DNA from: Anaerolineae bacterium
Lineage (GTDB): Bacteria; Chloroflexota; Anaerolineae; Aggregatilineales; Phototrophicaceae
Direction: 5' to 3'
NCBI GenBank assembly: GCA_022825675.1
Contig: JAJDWK010000034.1
Coordinates: 1 to 45,373, forward strand
Length of the DNA stretch: 45,373 nucleotides
Shown here in pieces: positions 17,354-25,222 of this stretch (positions within the stretch are counted from its first letter, which is position 1; every line of letters starts with the position of its first letter). A model generated the notes under the pieces. The model was not told the DNA's origin and did no database searches. It worked only from the letters and a program-made list of their open reading frames with translations. The position numbers and the translations under genes were made by a program.

Positions 17354-18352
17354 ATGGCGCGCTGGACACTGACCGCTGCCGACCGCGAGTGCAGCGCCCG
17401 CGATATCGAGCCTTTCTTGCCCGACCGCATCTTTGACGCCCACGCCCACCTCTTCACGCACGAGCATTTTGACCCGCTGCCGCCCGCCTATCGCGGCTAT
17501 CCCGCCCGCCTGGACTTAGAAAGCTATTACCAAGCCATCGACTGGATTCACCCGCAAGGGCGGACGCGGGGCGGCGTATTCTTTGGCTTGGCATTCACTG
17601 GCGACCGCGAGGGCAACAACCGCTTCATCGCGCGGGAAATGCGGCAATCGCCGCGGGAAAATGACTATGGGCAAATGATAATCGCGCCCGAAACGCCAGC
17701 CGAAACGATCTATCAGAAAGCGCGAGAAGGCGGCTTCGTCGGGCTCAAACCCTATCACACGATGGCGCAGCATCACCAGCGCACCTGGGAAGCGCCGATA
17801 GAAGCCTACCTGCCGGAAGAACAGGTGGCAGTCGCCGGCGAGCTGGGGCTGACAATCACCCTGCATATCGTGCGCGCCCGCGCCCTCGCCGACCCGCTTA
17901 ATCAAAAGACAATCCGCCGCTATTGCCAGCGCTATCCCGATATGCGCCTGATACTGGCGCATGCCGGGCGCGGCTTCAACCCCTGGCATACCATTGAAGG
18001 CATCGGCAGCTTACGCGGGCTGGACAATGTCTATTTCGATACTTCCGCGGTCACCGAAGCCGGCGCGTTTGAGGCGATTGTGGATACCTTCGGGCACGGG
18101 CGTCTGCTCTATGGCTCGGATTTTCCCGTCAGCCACCTGCGCGGGCGCTGCGTCGCCATCGGCGATTCCTTCCATTGGATCTATGCCGAAGAGACACAGC
18201 TGGCGGAAAAACATGCCGAGCTGCGCCCGCTGCTTATCGGCTTGGAGGCGCTGCGGGCGCTGCGGCTGGCATGCTGGCGCTTGCGCCTGCGCGCTGGGCA
18301 GGTCGAAGATATTTTTTATCATAATGCCCATGCGCTTTTCACGCGCCGGTAA
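17354..18352 (+). CDS. Amidohydrolase family 2 (metal-dependent hydrolase/decarboxylase)
   Basis: The 332-residue TIM-barrel protein has the metal-binding HxH in FDAHAHLFTHEHFD near residues 29-42, a mid-chain TLHIVRAR strand with His, LILAHAGRG with the next His, NVYFDTSAV and the closing LLYGSDFPVS with the catalytic Asp. This is the amidohydrolase_2 group (related to ACMS decarboxylase, lactonases and 2-pyrone-4,6-dicarboxylate hydrolase). In a sugar-acid cluster a lactonase role is attractive but unproven. It follows the BNR gene by 16 bases. Confidence 0.85.
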   Translation: MARWTLTAADRECSARDIEPFLPDRIFDAHAHLFTHEHFDPLPPAYRGYPARLDLESYYQAIDWIHPQGRTRGGVFFGLAFTGDREGNNRFIAREMRQSPRENDYGQMIIAPETPAETIYQKAREGGFVGLKPYHTMAQHHQRTWEAPIEAYLPEEQVAVAGELGLTITLHIVRARALADPLNQKTIRRYCQRYPDMRLILAHAGRGFNPWHTIEGIGSLRGLDNVYFDTSAVTEAGAFEAIVDTFGHGRLLYGSDFPVSHLRGRCVAIGDSFHWIYAEETQLAEKHAELRPLLIGLEALRALRLACWRLRLRAGQVEDIFYHNAHALFTRR

Positions 18353-18360
18353 ATTTCAAG

Positions 18361-18400
18361 TTTTCATGTGAAAATGCAATGGCTTCCGCGCGAGTATAAT
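18361..18400 (+). promoter_or_regulatory. Candidate promoter with overlapping 14-bp palindrome
   Basis: TTTTCA-TG-TGAAAA (18361-18374) is a perfect 6+6 inverted repeat, followed 20 bases later by a consensus -10 TATAAT (18395-18400). The palindrome covers the -35 position, where no consensus hexamer is seen, as expected for a regulated promoter. It would drive the SDR gene at 18476 and the genes after it. Confidence 0.55.
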
Positions 18401-18475
18401 GCAGGGGCAAAGGGCATCTTTTTTTCGCAATAGTATAAGTACCCTTACCGCCAAACTTAAACCAGGAGCAGCCTC

Positions 18476-19282
18476 ATGCCGGCAGCGGAACGCAGCGTAC
18501 AGTCTTTGATGGATTTGACGGGAAAAGTCGCCATTGTAACCGGCGCTGCCGGCTGGCTGGGCGCGGCGATGAGCCGGGCGCTGGCGGAAGCGGGGGCGCG
18601 CCTGGTCGTCACCAGCCGTGATGCCAGCCAAGCCGCCGCCTTCGCCGCCAGCTTGCCCGGCAGCGGGCATCTGGGGCTGGGCTTCTCGCAAGACGATACC
18701 GACAGCATCCCCGCTTTTTTGGCGGATGTGGTGGCGCGCATGGGCGCGGTTGATATCCTGGTCAACAACGCTTATGGCGGTCCCCCCGCCGAAATCGACA
18801 GCGCCAGCGCCGCCGATTTCGACCGCGCCTATCACACCGGCGTTACCGCCTATTTCCTGCTGGCGCGGGATGTCGCCTTGCACCTGCGCGGGCGCGGCGT
18901 CGGCGGCGCCATCATCAATATCGGCAGCATGTACGGCGTGGTCGCCAGCTATCCCGATGCCTATGCCGGCTTGAAAGTCAACAGCCCGCCGAATTATCAC
19001 GCGCTGAAGGGCGCGCTGGTGCATCTGACGCGCCACCTGGCGGTCTACTGGGCGCGCGATAATATCCGCGTCAATTGCATCAGCCCCGGTCCCTTCCCCA
19101 AAATGCCGGCTATTGATGAGGCGCATCCCGGCTTCATCCAAAGGCTGGAGGCGAAAACCCCTCTCGGGCGCATGGGCAAGCCCGAAGAGCTAAAAGGCAT
19201 CGTGCTGCTGCTGGCGAGCGAGGCGGGCAGTTATATCACCGGGCAGAATGTACTGGTCGATGGCGGCTGGACCGCTCAATAA
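18476..19282 (+). CDS. Short-chain dehydrogenase/reductase
   Basis: A 268-residue NAD(P)-dependent oxidoreductase. The cofactor motif is TGAAGWLG near residues 21-28, followed by VTSRDAS (no basic residue at the classical NADP site is clear), VDILVNNAYGG near 92, catalytic Ser in NIGSMYG near 143, YHALK with the Tyr-x-x-x-Lys pair near 174-178, SPGPFP and the C-terminal ITGQNVLVDGGWTA. It resembles sugar-acid dehydrogenases of the gluconate 5-dehydrogenase type. The ATG has AGGAG 8 bases upstream. It opens a second transcript with its own promoter-like region. Confidence 0.9.
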   Translation: MPAAERSVQSLMDLTGKVAIVTGAAGWLGAAMSRALAEAGARLVVTSRDASQAAAFAASLPGSGHLGLGFSQDDTDSIPAFLADVVARMGAVDILVNNAYGGPPAEIDSASAADFDRAYHTGVTAYFLLARDVALHLRGRGVGGAIINIGSMYGVVASYPDAYAGLKVNSPPNYHALKGALVHLTRHLAVYWARDNIRVNCISPGPFPKMPAIDEAHPGFIQRLEAKTPLGRMGKPEELKGIVLLLASEAGSYITGQNVLVDGGWTAQ

Positions 19283-19293
19283 AGGAGGCGCTT

Positions 19294-20508
19294 ATGCGGA
19301 TTGTGCAGCCGGCGGAACAAGTGGATATGGCGCGCAACAAGCGCCTGCTCAACCGCTATCGTTTCATCGAATACGAGACCTTGCGCATCCTGGCGGCATG
19401 GCTGCCCGCGGCGGCGCGCATGGAATTTAAGCTGGCGATGGGGCGCTTTCTGTGGGAAGAAGCGCAGCATGTGCAGCTGCTCTATCAACGGCTGCGCGAG
19501 GTGCAGACGCCCGCCTTCCGCCCGCCGGATGACCCCGCGCTGGAAACCTTGATGGCGGAAGCCATCAACGCGCCGGACGCCCGCAGCCTGCTGGCGGGCA
19601 TCTTCCGCGTCATCAAGCCGGCGCTGCTGAATGCCTACCGCTGGCACCGTCAGCAGACCTTCGCCAACCCGGACGCGCCCACGCTCTACGCGCTCAAGCA
19701 TATCCTGCTGGACGAAGAAGAGCATCTCGCCTGGGCGGCGGCGGAATTTGGCGGGCAGCCCGCAGGCGAATGGGAGCTTTATCTCGCCCGGCTGCTGGCG
19801 CATGCCGGCGGCATCACTGGCGCCGAAGCGCGCGCCGCCAAGCCCGCGCCCGCTCCCGCCCGCGTCCCCTTCCAAACGCCGCTGACCGCCGCCCGCGACT
19901 GCCGCTTTACGCTCCTGCAGCGGCATTGGGGCGATGCCGACTCCCGCCGTCAATCAGACGCCGCCGCCCGCCGCCTGGACGAATTTGAAAATTACAGCCA
20001 GGAAATGCTGGCGGCGGAAACGGTCGCGCTGATTATGCACCTGTCGCCGAATATGCCCTGGGGCTTCGTCTACGATTCGGCGCGGCATTGCTATGACGAA
20101 ACGCGGCATTGCCTGCTGGGCATCGAATGGCTGCGCCAGCATGGGCTGGAGTACACCGCCGTGCCCCAAAATACGCGCATCTATCAATGGCGCGCCCAAT
20201 ATGACGCCGCCACCCAATACTGCCTGCTGACGCGCGGCAACGAAGCCCATGCCTTCCCCCATCGCCGCCGCAGCCTGGCGCAGTATCAGGCGGCGGGCGA
20301 CCGGCTCTCGGCGCAATATGTCAGCTATGATATGGCGGACGAGCGCCAGCATGTCGCTTATGGCACAAAATGGCTGCCCACGCTGATGGCGCAGAACAAT
20401 ATCGATATGCCGGTCGAGCAGTTCATCGAAGAGACGGTCGCCCTCTGGCAGCGGGAGTATGTCTCTGGCGATTTGCCGCTGCCCGCCGAGGCGGGAGCCG
20501 CCTCATGA
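19294..20508 (+). CDS. Double ferritin-like di-iron protein (DUF455-like)
   Basis: The 404-residue protein appears to hold two ferritin-like helical halves. Iron-ligand patterns are E26/E28 in RFIEYETL, E56-x-x-H59 in WEEAQH, E141-x-x-H144 in DEEEH, then in the second half E269-x-x-H272 in DETRH and E350-x-x-H353 in DERQH, with E242 as a further candidate. Repeated E-x-x-H pairs on long helices are the signature of carboxylate-bridged di-iron oxidases and oxygenases. The function is not known to me. It lies 11 bases after an SDR gene and shares an ATGA overlap with a DapA-family gene, so it is probably part of a catabolic pathway rather than iron storage. A Shine-Dalgarno AAAGGAGG precedes the ATG. 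Confidence 0.75.
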   Translation: MRIVQPAEQVDMARNKRLLNRYRFIEYETLRILAAWLPAAARMEFKLAMGRFLWEEAQHVQLLYQRLREVQTPAFRPPDDPALETLMAEAINAPDARSLLAGIFRVIKPALLNAYRWHRQQTFANPDAPTLYALKHILLDEEEHLAWAAAEFGGQPAGEWELYLARLLAHAGGITGAEARAAKPAPAPARVPFQTPLTAARDCRFTLLQRHWGDADSRRQSDAAARRLDEFENYSQEMLAAETVALIMHLSPNMPWGFVYDSARHCYDETRHCLLGIEWLRQHGLEYTAVPQNTRIYQWRAQYDAATQYCLLTRGNEAHAFPHRRRSLAQYQAAGDRLSAQYVSYDMADERQHVAYGTKWLPTLMAQNNIDMPVEQFIEETVALWQREYVSGDLPLPAEAGAAS

Positions 20509-21434
20509 CCGCCGCGCAGACGCGCTATCCGCAAGCGATTCTCGTCTCCTGCGAGATACCCTGGGACGAAAATCAAGAACTGCTGGAAGCGGTCTTTCGC
20601 CGCTCGGTACGCGCTACCTTGCGGCACTATAGGCATCTCTACATCTTTGGCACCGCTGGCGAGGGCTATGCGGTCAATCAGGCGCAGTTCCGCCGCATTG
20701 TTGATATTTTCTATCAAGAAACGCGCGGCGACGGCATCCGCCCGATGGTCGGCGTCATCGCGCCCTCAACGGCGCTGGCGCTGGAAAAACTGCACTACGC
20801 CTATGACCGCGGCTTCCGCGCTTTTCAGATATCGCTGCCCGCTTGGGGCGCGCTGACGGATGCCGAAGTGTTGACCTTCTTCCAGGATGTCTGCGGCGCT
20901 TTCCCGGCGGCGCAGTTCCTGCATTACAACCTGCCGCGGGCGGGGCGGGTGCTGGAAGCGCGGGACTATCAACCGCTGATAGCGGCGCTGCCCAATTTGG
21001 TCGCCACCAAAAACACTGGCGGCGGGCACAAGCGGGCGGCGGAGCTGGTCCGCCAGGCGGGCGCATTGCAGCACTTCCTGGGCGAGGGCAACTTCCTGCA
21101 AGGCTGCTTGTATGGCGAATGCTCCCTGCTGGCGACATTCGGCTCTTTAAGCCCGCATAAAGTCAAAGCCTATTTCGCCGCCGCCCAGGCGGGGGATTTC
21201 CCCGCCATGCTCGCCTTGCAGCGCGGCTTTCACGATATGCTGGCGGATTTGTTCGCGGCGCTGGCGGGCGAGCGCAAAATTGACGGTGCCTATGACAAAT
21301 TGTGGCAGCGCCTCGGCGGTTTTGAAGAGATGCCGCTGCGCCTGCTCTCGCCGTATCAGGGCTTCAGCGAGGCGCAGTTCCAAGCCTGCAAGCGGCTGCT
21401 CATCAGCAAATATGCCGATTGGCTGCCCGGCTGA
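20505..21434 (+). CDS. DapA/N-acetylneuraminate lyase family aldolase
   Basis: A 309-residue class I lyase or hydrolyase of the dihydrodipicolinate synthase family. The Schiff-base Lys is K169 in NLVATKNTGG, the catalytic Tyr is Y141 in LHYNLPR, and the carboxylate-binding GTTGE motif is present as FGTAGEGY near 49-55 (Thr to Ala variation). The start is ATG 20505, overlapping the previous stop as ATGA; a longer reading upstream would lie in the ferritin-like gene. Family members cleave or dehydrate 2-keto acids such as N-acetylneuraminate, KDG or 5-keto-4-deoxyglucarate. The conserved pyruvate site suggests a 2-keto acid substrate. It ends 7 bases from a convergent gene. Confidence 0.87.
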   Translation: MTAAQTRYPQAILVSCEIPWDENQELLEAVFRRSVRATLRHYRHLYIFGTAGEGYAVNQAQFRRIVDIFYQETRGDGIRPMVGVIAPSTALALEKLHYAYDRGFRAFQISLPAWGALTDAEVLTFFQDVCGAFPAAQFLHYNLPRAGRVLEARDYQPLIAALPNLVATKNTGGGHKRAAELVRQAGALQHFLGEGNFLQGCLYGECSLLATFGSLSPHKVKAYFAAAQAGDFPAMLALQRGFHDMLADLFAALAGERKIDGAYDKLWQRLGGFEEMPLRLLSPYQGFSEAQFQACKRLLISKYADWLPG

Positions 21435-21441
21435 GCGCCCG

Positions 21442-22221
21442 CTACTCCGCCAGCATGGCATCCAGCTCGGCGCTGGCAGCGCTTAATACATTCATCAGCG
21501 AGAAATCGCCGCCATACGGTATCATCCGCGAGCCCTGCCGGCGGTAGCGGTCAACCTCGTCTATCGAGGACGCCGTCCGCCCCCAGACTTTGCCTTGCCG
21601 CTCGCAAGCGGCCGCCACCTGCGCCACCGCCTCGTCGATGCTCATGCCCAGCTCGGGATATGTATCCAGGCGCAAGCCCAAATCCCCCGGTCCCACAAAC
21701 AGGGCGTCGATGCCGGGCACAGCGGCGATCGCTTCGGCATTGGCGACCGCTTCTGGCGTTTCAATCTGCGCGACGAGGAAGGTCTCGCGGTTGGCATCGG
21801 CGATGTAAGTGCTGTTGGGCGCCCAACTGTCGCCGCCGAAATTGCAATCCAAGCCGGCGCCATCCAAACCGCGATTGCCGATAGGCGGGTACTTGGTCGC
21901 CGCCACAATCGCCCGCGCCATCGCCGCATCCTCGACAAACGGGATCATCAAGCCGGCGGCGCCATCTTCCAGATAGCGGTAGAGCCGCGTGCGCTGCACT
22001 GTCGGCGGGCGCAGCATGCAATCAATATCGTACAGGTGGCAGAGCGCTTTTAAATGCTGCACCTCGCGGTTGTCAAAATTGCGATGCTCCAGGTCCAGCC
22101 AGATGCCGTCATAGTTGTAATACGCGGCATAGCGGATGAAAAAAGGCAGCACATGCCCCATGCTGCAAAAACGCGCGAAGCGCTTTTCCCGCCATTGCGC
22201 CAGAACTTTGCTCTTCCTCAT
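21442..22221 (-). CDS. HpcH/HpaI-type aldolase (2-keto-3-deoxy-sugar-acid or dihydroxyheptanedioate aldolase-like)
   Basis: A 259-residue class II pyruvate aldolase. Signatures are GIWLDLEHRNFD (metal/His region), CMLRPPTVQRTRLYRYLEDGAAGLMIPFVED with the substrate-binding Arg, VAQIETPEAV with the metal-ligand Glu, and DALFVGPGDLGLRL with the metal-ligand Asp. The family cleaves 2-keto-4-hydroxy acids to pyruvate plus an aldehyde. I chose ATG at 22221, which has AAAGGAG nine bases upstream; a TTG nine bases earlier is a less likely start. It is the last gene of a three-gene minus-strand operon after the SDR and the Gfo-type gene. Confidence 0.87.
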   Translation of the reverse strand: MRKSKVLAQWREKRFARFCSMGHVLPFFIRYAAYYNYDGIWLDLEHRNFDNREVQHLKALCHLYDIDCMLRPPTVQRTRLYRYLEDGAAGLMIPFVEDAAMARAIVAATKYPPIGNRGLDGAGLDCNFGGDSWAPNSTYIADANRETFLVAQIETPEAVANAEAIAAVPGIDALFVGPGDLGLRLDTYPELGMSIDEAVAQVAAACERQGKVWGRTASSIDEVDRYRRQGSRMIPYGGDFSLMNVLSAASAELDAMLAE

Positions 22222-22314
22222 GGGATACAACTCCTTTATGCCCGCTGGGGGCTTTTTTGTTCATGCTATCGTCTTGATTCATGCCGCTGCTCTGTCAAAA
22301 GCCGGGCGGCGGGC

Positions 22315-23076
22315 TCAGGCGTCTTTGTGCATATAGCCGCCATCGACGCGCAGGATGGTGCCGGTGATATAATCCGCCTCCGCCGAGCACAGGAAAGCGG
22401 CGGCGCTGCCGATATCCGCCGCGCTGCCCAGCCGCTTCCAGGGCAATTGCGCCCCTTGCTCCGCCAATACCGCCGCGCCGAAGGTCTCATGCTCGCCCGG
22501 GGTATCAATCCAGCCCGGCTCGATGACATTGACATTGATTTTGTGCTCGATAAGCTCGCGCGCTATCGACATTGCCATGTGGTTCAAACCGGCTTTGGCG
22601 GCATTGTAGGCGATGGCATTACGCATGGGGATGGAGCCGTGCACGCTGGAGATGAACAGCAGCTTGCCGCCCGCCCCCCGCGCCACCATCTGCCGCGCCG
22701 CCAACTGGCTGATGTGGAAGCCCGCCACCAAAGTCCCCTGCAAGACGCGCTCAAAAAGCCCGGGGTCATAGTCCAGGAATGCGCCGCGTACGCTATAGGC
22801 GGGGTTGCTGATGAGAATATCAAGCCCGCCGTGATGCGCCAGCGCCCGCCGCAGCAAAGACTCGCAGCCCTCCCGGCTGAAGACATCAGCTTCCAGCGCC
22901 GCCGCCTCCACGCCCAGCGCTTTGATTTCGGCGGCGGTCCGCGCCAGGTCCGGGCTGCCGGGTTTATCGTTGAGCAGGACTGCCGCCCCGCGCCGCGCCA
23001 ATGCCAATGCGCAGCCCTTGCCGATGCCGCGCCCCGCGCCGGTAATCAGCGCCGTTTTCCCCGCCAGGCTCATCAT
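22315..23076 (-). CDS. Short-chain dehydrogenase/reductase
   Basis: A 253-residue oxidoreductase with the cofactor motif TGAGRGIGKG near residues 12-21, the LLNDKPG region, DILISNPAYS (NNAG variant), catalytic Ser in FISSVHG, the YNAAK active site, PGWIDTPGE and C-terminal ITGTILRVDGGYM. The double ATG at 23076/23073 is preceded by GAGGGGA, which fixes the start; longer upstream reading would run into the end of the previous gene. It resembles glucose 1-dehydrogenase or 3-oxoacyl reductase-like sugar dehydrogenases. Gap to the preceding Gfo-type gene is 10 bases. Confidence 0.9.
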   Translation of the reverse strand: MMSLAGKTALITGAGRGIGKGCALALARRGAAVLLNDKPGSPDLARTAAEIKALGVEAAALEADVFSREGCESLLRRALAHHGGLDILISNPAYSVRGAFLDYDPGLFERVLQGTLVAGFHISQLAARQMVARGAGGKLLFISSVHGSIPMRNAIAYNAAKAGLNHMAMSIARELIEHKINVNVIEPGWIDTPGEHETFGAAVLAEQGAQLPWKRLGSAADIGSAAAFLCSAEADYITGTILRVDGGYMHKDA

Positions 23077-23086
23077 GCGCTTCCCC

Positions 23087-24094
23087 TCACTCGCCGATAA
23101 CCATCCGCCGCCCGCTGGCGCTGCTGCGTTTGAGCGCGTCCAGGCAGCGCAGAATATGAAGGCCATCACGCAGGGGATGATACCACTCCCGCCGTGATTC
23201 CAAAGCATTTAAGAAGGCGCCAAATTCATCAATATAGGCTTGCTCGAAGCGGTAGCCAGCGGGGAGCCGCGCCTCTTCATACTGCCCGCTGGCATTCAGA
23301 TAGCGGCGGGCGCGCGGCTGCGGCATAAGCTGGACTTCAATGAGGCCAGCGGCGCTGACGATGCGATATTCATACTTTTGCCGGTCTTGCAAGAGATCCA
23401 ACTGCATAGTAACGGCGGTGCCGCCCTGCGTGCGCGCGATGATTTGCACAGTATCCGGTCCTTCGATTTCCAGCGCGCCGCTATGCGCCGTCTGCGCGCT
23501 TACTGCGCTCAGCCTTGTCCCCAGCAGAGTATAAAGCGTGCCCAGCTCTTGCGCGACCACACCCATAATTTGCGTCTCGTCATAAAAATCCTGATAACGC
23601 TCCCAAGGGTGCCAATTGGGCAGGTAATTGCCATAAGCCATCTGATAGGTCAGCGGCGCGCCAAAACTGTCATCCTGCAGCCAGGCTTTTGCCTGCCGCA
23701 TGGCGGCATGAAAAGGGTTGTTGATGCCCAAGGCGGCGACAAGCCGCTGCGCTTCCACCAGCGCCAGCAATTCTTCGCTGCCTTCCGCGCTAACCGCCAG
23801 CGCGATTTCGCAAAAGAAATCCCGCCCCGCCCGCGCCGCTTCCAGGCAATAGCCCAGGTGATATTTCGTCGGCGCGCTCACGATAAACACATCCGGCTGC
23901 CATGCCCAGCCCGCCGCCAAATCCGGCACGCTCGCCACAGCATACAGCTGCTGGCATTCCGCCCGGCGGTCGGCGCGCGGCTCCAGCAGGCGGATATCGC
24001 TCGCGGCGATGCCATGCGCCAGCAGGCAGCGCATACGCCGCTTGCCCATCGAGCCGCCGCCGAATATCAAAAAGCGCCTGTCTCGCCTATGCAC
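23087..24094 (-). CDS. Gfo/Idh/MocA family oxidoreductase lacking the canonical EKP lysine
   Basis: The 335-residue protein starts at GTG 24094 with AAGAAAGG upstream. It has the Rossmann start FLIFGGGSMGKRRMR near residues 8-22, DVFIVSAPTKYHLGYCLEAARAGRDFFCEIALA and a C-terminal alpha/beta domain. In most members the strand after the NAD domain carries an EKP motif whose Lys is catalytic; here the matching segment reads FFCEIALA, so Lys is replaced by Ile. The second active-site region, normally a D-x-x-x-H, reads VVAQELGTLYTLLG. It may be a non-classical member or a non-catalytic binding protein. It is the first gene of the minus-strand operon and diverges from the GntR gene. Confidence 0.8.
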   Translation of the reverse strand: MHRRDRRFLIFGGGSMGKRRMRCLLAHGIAASDIRLLEPRADRRAECQQLYAVASVPDLAAGWAWQPDVFIVSAPTKYHLGYCLEAARAGRDFFCEIALAVSAEGSEELLALVEAQRLVAALGINNPFHAAMRQAKAWLQDDSFGAPLTYQMAYGNYLPNWHPWERYQDFYDETQIMGVVAQELGTLYTLLGTRLSAVSAQTAHSGALEIEGPDTVQIIARTQGGTAVTMQLDLLQDRQKYEYRIVSAAGLIEVQLMPQPRARRYLNASGQYEEARLPAGYRFEQAYIDEFGAFLNALESRREWYHPLRDGLHILRCLDALKRSSASGRRMVIGE

Positions 24095-24161
24095 AGCATG
24101 CCTTTCTTTGCGCCCTTCGCGTCAATGCGCTGAGAAATACACGAATTTCCACCCGCTCAGC

Positions 24162-24209
24162 CAAATATTTGACAAGTCCCGCGCATACGTTATACTCTAA
24201 GTCGACTTA
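24162..24209 (+). promoter_or_regulatory. Strong promoter with two palindromes ahead of the GntR regulator
   Basis: TTGACA at 24169-24174 and TATACT at 24191-24196 are 16 bases apart. The palindrome CAAATATTTG (24162-24171) overlaps the -35, and a perfect 12-bp palindrome TAAGTCGACTTA (24198-24209) lies just past the -10. Both are suitable operator positions for the regulator encoded 100 bases downstream, giving autoregulation and perhaps control of the divergent operon. The promoter call is firm; the operator assignment is inference. Confidence 0.65.
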
Positions 24210-24310
24210 TGCGACTGGTCTGACTAGCTGATACGAGAGAGTATGCTCTTTTTCCGCCAGATGTCAAAGTTTTGCACAGGCGGAAAGCGGGCGCGGGGGC
24301 GCTAGCCGCA

Positions 24311-25084
24311 ATGCCAACGCAAATCGCCGAACCCGGCATCACCCTAAAGCAGCCGCGCAAGATAACGCTGGTCGCTTCGATTGTGGAGCAGTTGGTCACG
24401 CATATCCAAAACGGCACCTTAAAATCGGGCGACAAATTGCCCTCCGAGCGGCAGTTGATGCAGATGCTGGGCGTGGGGCGTTCCTCTGTGCGCGAGGCGC
24501 TGCAAGGGCTGGTCATGATGGGGCTGGTGGAAGTGCGCCCCGGGCAGGGCAGCTATGTCAAAAGCAACCTGCACAGCTTCATGCCCGATTTGTCCAAGCC
24601 GGGCTTGTCGGACAATTTGCAGCGGGAGATGCGCTTGAAGCTGATAGAAGCGCGGCAGATGATAGAAGTTGAAATCGCCGGGCAGGCGGCGGCGCGGGCG
24701 CTGCCAGCGCAAATCGAGCAGTGGCGCGCCACCTTCGCCGAGTATGCGCGCTACATCGATGACTTTGGCGACCCGCGCTACCTCGCCGCCCATGCCGATT
24801 TCCACCTCTCCCTGGCGGATATGTCGCAGAATCCCTTTAATGTCATGCTGGTGCAGGCGGCGTTACAAGCCGTCCCGCATACCTTGCGCGAGCGCGAGTT
24901 CAACTTCCCCAAGTCGATAGATTTGCAGCGCCTGCGCGCCTCCCAAATCGAGATTCATCACGAGATTCTGCAAGCGGTCGCCGCCGGGGATTGCGCCGCG
25001 GCGAAGGCGGCAGTGCGGGCGCACATGGATTTTGAACGCGCCCTGGTTATGCAAGTGTATCCGGCGCGAGCCGAGACAACTTGA
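24311..25084 (+). CDS. GntR-family transcriptional regulator (FadR/FCD subfamily)
   Basis: The 257-residue protein has a winged helix-turn-helix at about 17-80 (SIVEQLVTHIQNG, DKLPSERQLMQMLGVGRSSVREALQGLVMMGLVEVRPGQGSYV) and a C-terminal all-helical FCD ligand domain. Metal-binding candidates in FCD are Asp and His in AHADFHLSLA, His in EIHHEIL and His in AVRAHMDFE, as in metal-containing FCD proteins that bind small organic acids. I start it at ATG 24311; a TTG further upstream would add a low-complexity stretch. It diverges from the Gfo-type operon and precedes the sugar ABC operon, so it likely controls one or both, with a sugar-acid or keto-acid effector. Confidence 0.9.
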   Translation: MPTQIAEPGITLKQPRKITLVASIVEQLVTHIQNGTLKSGDKLPSERQLMQMLGVGRSSVREALQGLVMMGLVEVRPGQGSYVKSNLHSFMPDLSKPGLSDNLQREMRLKLIEARQMIEVEIAGQAAARALPAQIEQWRATFAEYARYIDDFGDPRYLAAHADFHLSLADMSQNPFNVMLVQAALQAVPHTLREREFNFPKSIDLQRLRASQIEIHHEILQAVAAGDCAAAKAAVRAHMDFERALVMQVYPARAETT

Positions 25085-25222
25085 GTTCTTGTGCAGGCTT
25101 TTGTATTTTGCGGGCGATGACGCCAGGAGGTGCCATAACAGCAAATACCAGCAACTGCGGGACCTAATCGTCATGACGCCGCCCGCTATGGCGCGTCTAG
25201 TACTCTGTAAAAGGGAGATACC

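Noticed and set aside
24095..24310. tRNA or small RNA gene in the divergent region
   Set aside because: No cloverleaf or terminator-bounded structure is seen; the stretch is explained by a promoter and palindromes.
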